In this document: positions 52,010 to 61,032 of the stretch, one piece after another
Position numbering within the stretch: the first letter of the stretch is position 1
How the letters are laid out: every line of letters begins with the position of its first letter
Origin: Vreelandella lionensis
Lineage (GTDB): Bacteria > Pseudomonadota > Gammaproteobacteria > Pseudomonadales > Halomonadaceae
Direction of reading: 5' to 3'
DNA length: 64,000 bases
Assembly: GCF_002087295.1 (NCBI RefSeq)
Contig: NZ_MWVI01000019.1
Coordinates: 46,011 to 110,010, forward strand
Position numbers and translations under genes: made by a program
Notes under the pieces: model-generated
What the model was told of the DNA's origin: nothing
Databases searched by the model: none
Seen by the model: the letters and a program-made list of their open reading frames with translations, nothing else

Positions 52010-53787
52010 CCGTACATCTCCATTAGGGAACGGCCCGTGCCATGATCGACCGGGCCATCGAGTGGCTCATTGTGTAAGGCGTGCATGGTCGCCCACGCCA
52101 GGTCAGCGTGGCCGGTCTGGTTATTGCGCCCAGCGGTATAGGTCATATGGCGTCCGGAGGCAGTCATTTCACGGCGGATCGCCATGAACGACTGAGCGAG
52201 ATCCACCCAGCCTGCATCAAACTCAAGCCGCCCTTTATTGATGATCTGCTGCGCCTGCATCACCAGGCGCGCCTTGATTTCTGGGGTATAGCGGTAACGG
52301 GTCACCGTGGGGAAGAACTTCGCCACCAGTTGGGCCACGGCTTCACCCAGGCCCGAAGTATCGATACCGATAAAGGTGACGTTATAGCGGTGGGTAACGC
52401 TGCGGATAAACTCCGCCTGAGCCTCATAGTCGCGGCCCTTAAGACGGTGGCGTTCAAGAATACGGTGCTTGCTGTCGGAGGTTTTCGGCGGTGCCACCAC
52501 GACAAGGCCCGCCCCATCGCCATCTTCACCATCACCGGCCGGATCGTAGCCGATCCAAACCGGATGCTCGCCATAGGGTCGCGGCGCGAAGGGTTTCAGA
52601 TCCCGCCAGGCATCCCAGCTATCCACCATACAGCGCTGCATCATCGCCAGCGGGAAGGCACTTTGCGTGTCGTCCACGAACTCGCACATGAGCAGGTTCT
52701 TGAAGGCATCGGGACTATATTTCCGACGAAGTTTGTCTATATCAAGCAGGATGTCACCACCGCGTGCCACGGCATCTTCGACCGTTACGATCTGCCTCCA
52801 GTGATCATCCTCACAGCGTCGGCCACCAGATAAGGCGCTGTGCGACACATCGATTTTGATATGGTCAGCTTTAGGACGCCCCACGTTGAAGTGGCTGCCC
52901 GTCCAGAACGGATAGGCTTCATGGGTGACCGATGAGGGCGTAGAGAAATAGGTCTCTCGCCACTGCTTCTGCATCGCCATCCCTGATGTCACCTGCTGGA
53001 ACTGTTCGAAGCCGTGAATCCAGAAGTATTCATCCAGGTAGGTATCGCCGTGGTAACCCTGCGCTGTTTTGGCGTTGGTGCCCAAAAAGTGCAACTCGGC
53101 GCCGTTGGCGAGAATGATCGGGTCACCCTTCAGCTCGACGCCGGTGGTCTCGAACACGAAGCGGACAATGTAATTTTTGAAGATATGCGCCTGGGCCTTG
53201 CTCGCTGACATGAATATCTTATTGCGCCCCGTCTCCAGAGCGTCGGCGATCGCTTCCCGAGCGAAGTACCAGGTCGCCCCGATCTGGCGACTCTTGAGAA
53301 TATTACGGATGGCTTCCGTTTCTTTTGCCCGGTACCAATCACGCTGATAGTCGAGCAGCGAGGCCTCGAACGCCTCGACAATCTGAATGACACCTTCGTC
53401 ACCCACACTGTTGCGGGCTGGCTTCTTCTTCGGCCCCGCGTTACGGCGCTCGATGTTGGGATTAAGGTCGCTCTCCTTCCCGCTGTCCTGGTATTTATGC
53501 ACCCGTGCTAACCGCTCGATCTGGCGGCCCAGCAGGTCGATCTCCTTAAAATCCTTGCCCTCTTTCTGCTCCTTCCAAATCAGCTGCACCAGGCGCGCTT
53601 CAAGCGCCCCCTCTACCCGCTGGGTCGGCGTCGCGTCGTCCCAGGCGTCGCGCTTCTTCCAAGAATCAATGGTCGCCCTGGGGACATCCAGGAACTCGGC
53701 AATGCGCGCAATCCGCCACCCCATCCAAAAGAGGTGGCGAGCAGAAAGGCGGTGATGGTCTTCGTCGATGTGAGCTAGCGGTGTCAT
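52006..53787 (-). CDS. Phage terminase ATPase subunit (P2 gpP family)
   Basis: Large terminase, 593 residues, intact. N-terminal helix-turn-helix (MGWRIARIAEFLDVPRATIDSWKKRD), ATPase Walker A-like SRQIGATWYFAREA, and nuclease domain starting VWIGYDPAGDGEDGDGAGLVVVAPP. I use the ATG at 53787 rather than the upstream TTG at 53814. Transcribed leftward with Q, as in P2. Confidence 0.93.
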   Translation of the reverse strand: MTPLAHIDEDHHRLSARHLFWMGWRIARIAEFLDVPRATIDSWKKRDAWDDATPTQRVEGALEARLVQLIWKEQKEGKDFKEIDLLGRQIERLARVHKYQDSGKESDLNPNIERRNAGPKKKPARNSVGDEGVIQIVEAFEASLLDYQRDWYRAKETEAIRNILKSRQIGATWYFAREAIADALETGRNKIFMSASKAQAHIFKNYIVRFVFETTGVELKGDPIILANGAELHFLGTNAKTAQGYHGDTYLDEYFWIHGFEQFQQVTSGMAMQKQWRETYFSTPSSVTHEAYPFWTGSHFNVGRPKADHIKIDVSHSALSGGRRCEDDHWRQIVTVEDAVARGGDILLDIDKLRRKYSPDAFKNLLMCEFVDDTQSAFPLAMMQRCMVDSWDAWRDLKPFAPRPYGEHPVWIGYDPAGDGEDGDGAGLVVVAPPKTSDSKHRILERHRLKGRDYEAQAEFIRSVTHRYNVTFIGIDTSGLGEAVAQLVAKFFPTVTRYRYTPEIKARLVMQAQQIINKGRLEFDAGWVDLAQSFMAIRREMTASGRHMTYTAGRNNQTGHADLAWATMHALHNEPLDGPVDHGTGRSLMEMYG

Positions 53788-53832
53788 GTCGCCAGCGTAC
53801 CTGCCGACTGACAACCCGACGCCTACCCCACC

Positions 53833-53854
53833 TTGTCTTGCTTAGCTCGTACAA
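53833..53854. promoter_or_regulatory. Putative late-activator dyad, P/O intergenic region
   Basis: TTGT-N14-ACAACGC occurs here and again at 60059 before gene V, the two positions where P2 has late promoters. P2 Ogr-type activators bind a TGT-N12-ACA dyad upstream of late promoters; the spacing here is 14 in both copies. A further palindrome AACGCTCAAGCGTT overlaps its right end (53853-53866). Confidence 0.5.
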
Positions 53855-53933
53855 CGCTCAAGCGTTGAGTCAAACGCGCGACACGCGGAACCTGACGGCA
53901 GCTAACGCCCAACAAACCAACAGAGGCCCGCCC

Positions 53934-54752
53934 ATGCCCTGGCACCGCATTGCAAAAGAAGGCGCAACCACCGATGGCCGCACCATCAGCGCCGAATGGC
54001 TCACTCAAATGGCCGCCAACTTCGACCCCACAAACTATGGCTGCCGGGTCAATATGGAACACATCAAAGGCCTGCTGCCGGATGGTCCTTTCAAAGCCTA
54101 CGGCGATGTCACCGCGCTCAAAACCGAAGAAGGCGACGACGGCAAGCTAGGCCTGTTTGCTGAGATAGACCCGACCGATGAGCTCAAGGCCATGGTCGAG
54201 AAACGCCAGAAAATTTACACCTCCATGGAGATCGATCTCGACTTTGCCGATTCCGGTGAAGCGTATCTGGTCGGCCTAGCCGTGACCGACTCCCCAGCCT
54301 CTCTTGGCACGTCCATGCTCAAGTTCAGCGCGTCCGAGGGTAAAAACTCCCCACTGTCTGCCCGCAAGCAGCGCCCGGAAAACCTCTTCTCTGAAGCTAT
54401 CGAAACCGAGCTCTCGTTCAGCGAGGAAGAAGCTTCGGAAGAGAAAGGCCCGTCACTGGCCGAGCGCGTCAAAGCGCTGTTCAAAAAGCAGGACGCCAAA
54501 ACAGAAGCTGGCTTCGCTGCCTTCCGCGCCGATCTGGAAGAGACCCTTGGCCTGTTCGTGGAAAAACACCAGGCCCTCAGCGAAGCGCTTAAAAAGCGCC
54601 CCACCCAGGCCGCCTTCAATGAACTCAAAAGCGACCACGACACGCTAAAAAAGGAGTTCGACGCGCTCTACACCCAGCTCGACAACACCCCCAGCCGCCC
54701 GTCACGCACGCCTGCCACCGGCAACGACGGCACCATCGAAACCGACTGCTAA
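53934..54752 (+). CDS. Capsid scaffolding protein (P2 gpO family)
   Basis: Scaffold/protease of 272 residues, intact: WHRIAKEGATTDGRTISAEWLTQMAANFDPTNYGCRVNMEH and SMEIDLDFADSGEAYLVGLAVTDSPASLGTSML, followed by an acidic, helical scaffold domain. The Ser of the TDSPASLGTS block fits the autoprotease seen in P2 gpO. Confidence 0.92.
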   Translation: MPWHRIAKEGATTDGRTISAEWLTQMAANFDPTNYGCRVNMEHIKGLLPDGPFKAYGDVTALKTEEGDDGKLGLFAEIDPTDELKAMVEKRQKIYTSMEIDLDFADSGEAYLVGLAVTDSPASLGTSMLKFSASEGKNSPLSARKQRPENLFSEAIETELSFSEEEASEEKGPSLAERVKALFKKQDAKTEAGFAAFRADLEETLGLFVEKHQALSEALKKRPTQAAFNELKSDHDTLKKEFDALYTQLDNTPSRPSRTPATGNDGTIETDC

Positions 54753-54767
54753 GAGACGCCCCCACCC

Positions 54768-55812
54768 ATGCGCAACGATACCCGCACGCACTTCAACAAC
54801 TTCGCCGCCCAGGTGGCAAAGCTAAACGGCGTCCCGGATGCCACCCAGAAATCCGCCGTCGACCCCACCATCCAGCAGCGCCTGGAGAAGCGCATTCAGG
54901 AGTCCAGCGACTTCCTCTCGCGTATCAACATGGTCGGCGTCGATGAACTGAAAGGCGAAAAGCTCGCCCTCGGTGTTACCGGCCCCATCGCCGCCCGCAC
55001 CAACGTCAACAACCAGGATCGCAAAACCCGCGACCTCACCACGCTGGACGCTCAGGGCTATGAGTGTCGAATGACCGAATTCGACACTCATCTGGGTTAC
55101 GCCAAGCTGGATGCCTGGGCAAAGTTCCCCAACTTCCAGGCCATGGTGCGCGATGTGATCGTTCGGCAGCAGGCGCTGGATCGCATGATGATCGGCTTCA
55201 ACGGCACCTCCGCCGCGACCCAAACCGATCCGGTGGCCAACCCCTACCTGGAAGATGTCAATATCGGCTGGCTGCAGCACTACCGCACCCAGTCACCGGC
55301 GCGGGTAATGACAGGCGGTAAAACCAACGGCAAAGTGCTGATCGATCCCACACCTAACGCCAGTGAACCCGGCATCGTCGGCGACTACGCCACGCTAGAT
55401 GCCCTGGTTTACGACGTGGTGAACAGCCTCATCGCCCCCTGGTTCCGCCGCCTGCCGGGGCTGGTGGTCATCCTTGGCCGCAACCTGATGTCGGACAAAT
55501 ATTTCCCGCTGCTCACCAGCTACCACCCACTGAGCAACTGGCCGCCGACCTGGTTATCAGTCAGAAGCGCATCGGTGGGCAGCAAGGCATGGATGTGCCC
55601 TTTTTCCCCGATAACGCGCTCATGGTCACCACCCTGGATAACCTCTCGGTCTACTGCAGAACGGCGCCCGCCGCCGCTATGTCACCGAGAACCCTAAGCG
55701 CAACCGCATTGAGAACTACGAATCCTCCAACGACGCCTATGTGGTGGAGGATTTCGGTGCAGGCTGCCTGGTGGAAAACATCGAGCTGTCTGAAAAAGCC
55801 CTCAACGGTTAA
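54768..55812 (+). CDS. Major capsid protein (P2 gpN family), two frameshifts
   Basis: About 348 residues: MRNDTRTHFNNFAAQVAKLNGV, the cleaved N terminus, then RINMVGVDELKGEKLALGVTGPIAART and WAKFPNFQAMVRDVIVRQQALDRMMIGFNGTSAA. One C is missing near 55,529 (HPTEQLAADLVIS restored) and one near 55,651 (VYLQNGARRRYVTENPKRNRIENYES restored). Stop at 55810-55812. Confidence 0.93.
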
Positions 55813-55822
55813 GGAGACACGA

Positions 55823-56505
55823 TTGACCAGCCCAGCACGCCGCCACTTTGAACGCATCAGCGCTGCCCAGGCAGCCGCTGATGCGGGTGAAGCCCCCATG
55901 CAAGGGGAAGCCTTCGAGCTCATGCAAGCCGCTCTATTCGAAGATTACCGCCGCCTCAAAGCCACCCAATCCATCGAACGCAAGATCGAGATCAAGCGAG
56001 AGATCCTGCCCCACTACGCCGACTACATCGCCGGGGTATTGGAAGCCGGGCAAGGCGCCCAGGACGATGTATTGATGCGCATCATGTCTGGCGTATTGAT
56101 GCCGGTGACCTGGGCGGCGCCATTGCGATCGCCCGCTATGCCTTGAAGCACGGCCTCACCCCGCCGGATCAATTCGAGCGCGGTACCGCCGCCATCATCG
56201 CCGAAGAGGTTGCCGAGCAGGCACTCAAGCAATTGGATGCGGAAGGGGCTGATTACCTCACGTTGCTCGCCCACCTCATTGAGGTAGAACAGCTCACCCA
56301 AGGCGCCGATATGCACGACCAGATCCGCGCCAAGCTGTTCAAGGCTTTGGGGTCTGCACTGCGCGCCGCCGGTCAACTGCCTGAAGCACATGCCAACCTT
56401 ACCCGTGCGCTTGAGCTCAACGACCGCATAGGCGTGAAGAAAGACCTCGAACGCCTGGAACGCGAGCTGAAACAAAACGCTGCGCAGCCAAAGGCTGACA
56501 GCTAA
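55823..56505 (+). CDS. Terminase small subunit (P2 gpM family), one frameshift
   Basis: About 227 residues. Starts with TTG behind AAGGAG (MTSPARRHFERISAAQAA). FELMQAALFEDYRRLKATQSIERKIEIKREILPHYADYIAGVL is typical of gpM. One base is missing near 56,092, after which IDAGDLGGAIAIARYALKHGL resumes. Confidence 0.9.
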
Positions 56506-56616
56506 CCGAGTCGACCGCCGACGTCAGGGGGCGCGACGTGAGAGCAAAGCGGCAACGCTCGTGCTCAAACGACGCCCACCCCCTTCTTAACCCTGTCGGT
56601 CTAACAGGTGGCCACC

Positions 56617-57090
56617 ATGTTTCCGAACAGCACCACCCACAACAGCGCACCGGCGGATGATCAGCTGGACGTCATCACCAACAATGGCTTCTGGCCGGAC
56701 ATCGACCCCAACGCCTTCCGCGAAGAGGAGCGCGTGTTCAAGGTCACACCGCCGCGCTTACGCCAATCGCTGCGTGCTGCCACGGCCGATGTGAACCGCC
56801 AGTTGGCCAACTACCAGCACGAACAGCAGCAGGCCGGGCGGTTGACCTGCGATGCCATTCCGCCCGAGGTCTGGCAAACACCAGGCGACATCTCATTGCT
56901 ATACACCCGCGCCGTTTACGCCCAAGCCCAGGCGGATCTCTTAGAGCGCTACCGCGACGCCTCAGCAACAGGCAAGGGGGATGAACGCGGCGAAGCCAAA
57001 GACCTGGCCGCCGATGACTACCGCGCCGATGCCCGCTGGGCCATTGCCGAATTAGTCGGCCGCACGCACACCACCGTTGAGCTGATATGA
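56617..57090 (+). CDS. Head completion/stabilisation protein (P2 gpL family)
   Basis: 157 residues, intact: TNNGFWPDIDPNAFREEERV, TPPRLRQSLRAATADVNRQLANYQHEQQQAG, LYTRAVYAQAQADLLERYRD. A GTG at 56608 in the same frame is an alternative start. Stop overlaps the X start (ATGA). Confidence 0.9.
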   Translation: MFPNSTTHNSAPADDQLDVITNNGFWPDIDPNAFREEERVFKVTPPRLRQSLRAATADVNRQLANYQHEQQQAGRLTCDAIPPEVWQTPGDISLLYTRAVYAQAQADLLERYRDASATGKGDERGEAKDLAADDYRADARWAIAELVGRTHTTVELI

Positions 57091-57302
57091 ACCGCACCAT
57101 GCGCGCCCACCAAGGCGAAACGCTGGATGCCCTGCTCTATCGCGTGTACGGCAAAACCGCCGCCATCACCGAGCAAACGCTTCAGCTCAACCCGCAACTA
57201 GCTAGCCAAGGGCCGGTACTGAAAGAAGGCACGCTGGTCACGCTGCCACCGCCGCCGGAAACACGCGAAACCAAACCGCCAAAAATCCAGCTTTGGAACT
57301 GA
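57087..57302 (+). CDS. Tail protein X (P2 gpX family)
   Basis: 71 residues, LysM-like: MRAHQGETLDALLYRVYGKTAAITEQTLQLNPQLA ... GTLVTLPPPP. Short and intact. Confidence 0.92.
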   Translation: MNRTMRAHQGETLDALLYRVYGKTAAITEQTLQLNPQLASQGPVLKEGTLVTLPPPPETRETKPPKIQLWN

Positions 57303-57310
57303 GGGAGCCC

Positions 57311-57514
57311 ATGAGTCACCCCTATGAAATCACCACCGAGAGCGTCAAAGCCGCACCACCGGCCGTCGTCTCCCTGTTGCATGTAGGCGGCATGACACCC
57401 GCCGACTGGGTCACGGTACTCACGCTGCTCTATCTCGCCCTGCAGATTGGCTTGCTCGTGCCGCGCTACCTGAAACGCATCCGCAACTACTGGGAGCGCC
57501 GCCATGGGAATTAA
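57311..57514 (+). CDS. Putative holin
   Basis: A 67-residue protein with one hydrophobic segment (ADWVTVLTLLYLALQIGLLV) followed by a basic tail (PRYLKRIRNYWERRHGN). It overlaps the lysozyme start and sits at the holin position of the P2-like lysis cassette. A GGGAG site precedes the ATG. Confidence 0.75.
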   Translation: MSHPYEITTESVKAAPPAVVSLLHVGGMTPADWVTVLTLLYLALQIGLLVPRYLKRIRNYWERRHGN

Positions 57515-57989
57515 AAGTCGCATCGCCATCGGAGCCACCGCCGGTGCCATCAGTCTCGCCACCGCTATCGTGTCGTTTTATGAAGGGTATGAACCCACCG
57601 CCTACCGCGACCCAGTAGGCATCCCTACCATCTGCTATGGCCACACTGAAACGGCACGCATGGGGCAAACCCTCAGCCAGGCCAATTGCACCGAGCTGCT
57701 GCAGGATGACCTCGGTGTCGCCTTCGATGCCGTTGACCGACGCGCCCAGGTCGAACTACCGCCACCCACCCGCGCCGCGCTCGCCTCCTTTGTTTACAAC
57801 GTAGGGGAAGGCAACTTCGCCCGCTCCACCCTCCTGCGCAAACTTAACCGGGGCGACCTGCGCGGCGCATGTCATGAGCTAACCCGCTGGGTCTATGCAA
57901 AGGGTAAGCGACTCAATGGCCTAGTGAAACGTCGCGCCACTGAACGGGAGGTCTGCCTGGCCGGATTGGAACAGGAGCCAACCTCATGA
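57504..57989 (+). CDS. SAR-type endolysin (phage lysozyme, GH24)
   Basis: 161 residues. An N-terminal signal-anchor-release segment (AIGATAGAISLATAIVSF) precedes the catalytic triad E27-8-D36-5-T42 (YEGYEPTAYRDPVGIPT). ICYGHTET and the helical lobe complete the T4-lysozyme fold. Hydrolyses peptidoglycan after release into the periplasm. Confidence 0.92.
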   Translation: MGIKSRIAIGATAGAISLATAIVSFYEGYEPTAYRDPVGIPTICYGHTETARMGQTLSQANCTELLQDDLGVAFDAVDRRAQVELPPPTRAALASFVYNVGEGNFARSTLLRKLNRGDLRGACHELTRWVYAKGKRLNGLVKRRATEREVCLAGLEQEPTS

Positions 57990-58407
57990 CCCGCCTTATT
58001 GCCGCCCTCGCCATTCTGGGTCTGGTGCTGCTGGTCACCTGGGCACTCTGGCAACGCACCAACGCCGCCGAAGCCCGCGCGGATCTCGCAGAACAGCAGC
58101 TTACCGAATCCCAACAACGGGAACAGGAAAGCCTCGTCGTGATTGACGCCCTATGGGAAAACGCCCGCCGTCTGGAAGCTCAGCGCCGTGCGCTGGATAA
58201 GCAACAGGCAGCGCTAACCCGCACCGCCTCCAATCGCCAAGCCACTATTGAGGAACTGCAACGTAAAACGCCACACTTCGCGCTTGGGCTGGCACTCGCC
58301 TGCCTGCTGCTGTTATCCGGCTGCGCCGCCGCCCCGCCGTCACCGGTGCCGATGCTTACCATCAATCAGTGCGCAACCCCGAGCCCCTGCAGCCTGCCAG
58401 CGAGTAA
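57986..58407 (+). CDS. Spanin inner-membrane subunit (Rz/LysB), one frameshift
   Basis: N-terminal membrane anchor (LIAALAILGLVLLVTWALW) and a coiled coil (~30-95). A G is missing at 58264/58265; adding it back gives ELQRENATLRAWAGTRLPAAVIRLRRR, the usual Rz ending, with a stop at 58405-58407. Read as it stands, the frame runs wrongly into Rz1 and looks like a 207-residue fusion. Confidence 0.8.
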
Positions 58408-58521
58408 CCCGCACACCAACGGCGAACTGCACCTGCAACTGGAACGCACCGAAGCCGCCTGGGCACAGTGCGCCGCCGAAGTCGACGCCATCATCCACTG
58501 CCAAAGCGAAGCCCCCCATGA
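58263..58521 (+). CDS. Spanin outer-membrane lipoprotein (Rz1/LysC), nested, one frameshift
   Basis: Lies inside Rz in another frame. With the missing G restored it begins GTG AAA ACG and has a lipobox signal peptide ALACLLLLSGC, then a Pro-rich stretch. A missing C in a C6 run at 58,512-58,517 removes its stop; with it the gene ends at TGA 58519-58521, overlapping the next start (ATGA) like its neighbours. Confidence 0.75.
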
Positions 58522-59003
58522 TCAACCTACAATCACTACGCCACCACCTGCTGAACGCCGTGCCCGAGCTAAAGCGCAACCCAGAGCAACTTCACACCTT
58601 CGTGAATGACGGTAAGATCAAATTCGCACGCGGCCAGAACCTGAGCCACCAATACACCGTCGACGCCCAAATCATCATCACCGACTACAGCGGCAGCCTC
58701 GACACCGTGATGATCCCGCTGCTGCAATGGCTCAACAGCTACGAACCTGACCTGGTGACCGATGAAGCCGTGCAAATAGAGGCCGAGATTTTAAGCAACA
58801 CCCATTGGGATCTCGCACTGACTGTGCAATTAACCGAGCGTGTGGTCGCCAAGGTGGATTGCCAAACCGGCAGCATCGATGCCCAGCACCAAATGCCCGA
58901 ATATCCCGCCGATGCCTGCCCCTCAAAAAGCTGGCAGCTCAACATCAAGCACCCTGGGAACGACGACTACACGCTTGAGTCAGCCTGGGAAAGCCCCGCA
59001 TGA
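58518..59003 (+). CDS. Tail completion protein (P2 gpR family)
   Basis: 161 residues, intact: LQSLRHHLLNAVPELKRNPEQLHTFVNDGKI, QYTVDAQIIITDYSGSLDTVMIPLLQWLNSYEPDL. ATGA overlap with S. Confidence 0.9.
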   Translation: MINLQSLRHHLLNAVPELKRNPEQLHTFVNDGKIKFARGQNLSHQYTVDAQIIITDYSGSLDTVMIPLLQWLNSYEPDLVTDEAVQIEAEILSNTHWDLALTVQLTERVVAKVDCQTGSIDAQHQMPEYPADACPSKSWQLNIKHPGNDDYTLESAWESPA

Positions 59004-59446
59004 GCGACGAACTCCAACAGCTCGAAGAGTGGCTCTCACCACTCATCAATAAGCTAAGCCCCACAGAGCGCCGCATCCTGGCAAGGGAAGTCGCGCGGGA
59101 TCTGCGCATCGCCAACCGCGAACGCATCAAGGCCCAAACCAACCCCGACGGCACTCCGTTTGAGCCCCGCACAGAATTACGTGGGCGAAGCGGCCGCATC
59201 CGCCGAAAAGCCATGTTCACCAAGCTGCGCACTGCTAAGTATCTGCGAATCAAAACCAGCGCCGACGAAGCGGCGGTAGGCTTTATAGGCCGTGTGGCTA
59301 GAATTGCCCGCGTTCACCACTATGGCCTACGCGACCGTGTCGAACCCGGTGGCCCTAAACACCATTATGCTCGCCGGGAGCTGGTCGGCATCACTGCCTC
59401 AGACCGCGAACGTATTGGTAACAAAGTGCTGGAACACATCACCTGA
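59000..59446 (+). CDS. Tail completion protein (P2 gpS family)
   Basis: 148 residues, intact: LSPTERRILAREVARDLRIANRERIKAQTNPDGTPFEPR and a basic region RGRSGRIRRKAMFTKLRTAKYL, then RVARIARVHHYGLRDRV. Last gene before the moron. Confidence 0.9.
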   Translation: MSDELQQLEEWLSPLINKLSPTERRILAREVARDLRIANRERIKAQTNPDGTPFEPRTELRGRSGRIRRKAMFTKLRTAKYLRIKTSADEAAVGFIGRVARIARVHHYGLRDRVEPGGPKHHYARRELVGITASDRERIGNKVLEHIT

Positions 59447-59469
59447 AGAAATAACGTTTTTTACCAACG

Positions 59470-60030
59470 CTAGTCATAACGATGAGTTCTGTAGTAATTG
59501 TCATGAAAATACGAAGATTTCATGGGTTTCAATGCCCAGTGGAATCTAGCACCTCGACGAATACCGATAACGAAATCGAGCTTATCTTGGCTGTAATGGT
59601 GGTGAGAGAACCGTCGTCTCTCAAATTGTTTATTCCATAAAGGAGCAGTACCAAACCGGTCACCGAACCTCTGCAATATTGCTGCTTCGCAATCGAGGTA
59701 TGTCTTTGGCTGGTTCTTAACCCTGGGTGTGGCTACACATATCTCGAAACAGTTATCACCAATAAGGTCTATCAGTTTGTTTGCCCAACTTCTGTGCTTA
59801 GATATACGCGATCCAACACTGCCCTCCCCAACGTAGATTGCCGGAGACTCCCCTCCTGGATAACTAATTGCAAACCTTCCTGCTAGGCGAATTACATACA
59901 CGCTTCGATTTAGATAGTTGGCATTCGCTCCTGCTTCAATAAGCCTTGGCTGAACATCCTTAGTCCATGACTGACTAGGTAACCACTCCACACAAGTCCA
60001 GCTTAAAGGTACCGTAATAGCGTTCTTCAT
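59470..60030 (-). CDS. Moron: GIY-YIG-like nuclease at the Z/fun locus
   Basis: A 186-residue protein on the opposite strand between S and V, visibly A+T-richer than the phage genes around it. The pattern fits a divergent GIY-YIG nuclease: VYVIRL (44-49), IYVGEG (65-70), R75 and H79 in GSVGSRISKH, E115 in CEAAILQRFG, N133 in PLWNKQF. There is no membrane segment or signal peptide. In P2 this interval holds Z/fun, a lysogenic-conversion gene active against other phages, so a superinfection or defence role is plausible. Start 60030 has an AGGGAG site. Confidence 0.7.
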   Translation of the reverse strand: MKNAITVPLSWTCVEWLPSQSWTKDVQPRLIEAGANANYLNRSVYVIRLAGRFAISYPGGESPAIYVGEGSVGSRISKHRSWANKLIDLIGDNCFEICVATPRVKNQPKTYLDCEAAILQRFGDRFGTAPLWNKQFERRRFSHHHYSQDKLDFVIGIRRGARFHWALKPMKSSYFHDNYYRTHRYD

Positions 60031-60058
60031 TGTTGCTCCCTATTTTTTGTAGCAACCA

Positions 60059-60080
60059 TTGTAGGCTTCCATCCGCACAA
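60059..60080. promoter_or_regulatory. Putative late-activator dyad before gene V
   Basis: Second TTGT-N14-ACAACGC copy, 46 bp before gene V. It overlaps a TACAAT -10-like element for the moron on the minus strand (60058-60063). Confidence 0.5.
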
Positions 60081-60125
60081 CGCCCACCGCTACCCATACG
60101 CGCGAAGCCATCGCAGCATGGCCGC

Positions 60126-60694
60126 ATGAACAACGTGCCGAACTACTCCGCCTGATTGAAAACCTGCTGCGCCTTGGCTCCATTGCTGAGGTAGACCACG
60201 GCGCGCCCGGTGAACGCCTTCCCGCCGTGCGGGTGAAATCAGGGGCTTTGCTTACCGGCTGGCTCCCCTGGGCCGGTGGCCGCGCAGGCACTACTCGCGA
60301 TTGGAACCCACCTACGAAAGGCGAGCAGGTAATGATCCTTTCCCCCGGCGGCGACCTCGCCAATGGCGTGGCCATACCCAGCCTCTTTCAGCTCAACCAC
60401 CAGCCACCCAGCAACGACCCCGGCAAGATTGCCCGCGAGTTCCCCGACGGCGGATTGATCGAATACGACCACGCCAACCAGGTGCTCCGTATCAACCTCC
60501 CTAGCCGCCTAGAAATCAGAGCCCCCGGCGGCACCCAGTGGATAGGCGGCATTAGCCACACAGGCGACATGCAGCGTAAGGGCAGCTACATGCAACAAGG
60601 CGGTAGCCATACCCACAACGGCAAGAACACCGGCAGCGACCACAAGCACAGCGGCGTTCAGAGTGGGCCTGCCAATACAGGAGGGCCGGTTTAA
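60126..60694 (+). CDS. Baseplate assembly protein V (P2 gpV family), probable frameshift
   Basis: Baseplate spike protein of about 189 residues: ELLRLIENLLRLGSIAEVDH, TGWLPWAGGRAGTTRDWNPPTKGEQVMILSPGGDLANGVAIP, then a repetitive end THNGKNTGSDHKHSG (HxH-type tip). The main frame has no usual start codon before 60227; a one-base repair near 60,139 gives MNNVPELLRLIENLL starting at 60126, which I prefer. Confidence 0.82.
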
Positions 60695-61032
60695 TGGCAG
60701 GCATGAACGTCACCACCGGCAAACGCCTGGAAGGCATCGACCACATCCGTCAGTCAGTGGCAGACATCATCACCACGCCGATTGGCTCCCGCGTCATGCG
60801 CCGTGACTACGGCAGCCTGGTGCCCGAGCTGCTCGATAGACCGATGAATGACGCGCTGTTGATGCAGCTCTACGCCGCCACCGTGATTGCGGTATCCCGC
60901 TGGGAACCACGAATTCAAATCACCGGCACCCGACGCACCATAAGCACTCAACAGCCTGGCGCTTCCGTGATTGAGCTGCAGGGCAAAACCGCCGATGGCC
61001 AATCACTCAGCGTAGGAGTGCCCATCGCATGA
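60694..61032 (+). CDS. Baseplate assembly protein W (P2 gpW family)
   Basis: 112 residues, intact: HIRQSVADIITTPIGSRVMRRDYGSLVPELLDRPMN is the gp25-like/GPW signature. It overlaps V by one base and J by four. Confidence 0.93.
   Translation: MAGMNVTTGKRLEGIDHIRQSVADIITTPIGSRVMRRDYGSLVPELLDRPMNDALLMQLYAATVIAVSRWEPRIQITGTRRTISTQQPGASVIELQGKTADGQSLSVGVPIA

Noticed and set aside
53833..53866. LexA-type control of the phage structural operons
   Set aside because: No CTGT-N8-ACAG element is present there; the palindromes have a different core.
57986..58609. A 207-residue spanin fusion protein
   Set aside because: It mixes the Rz and Rz1 frames; two one-base repairs give the standard nested pair with normal ends.
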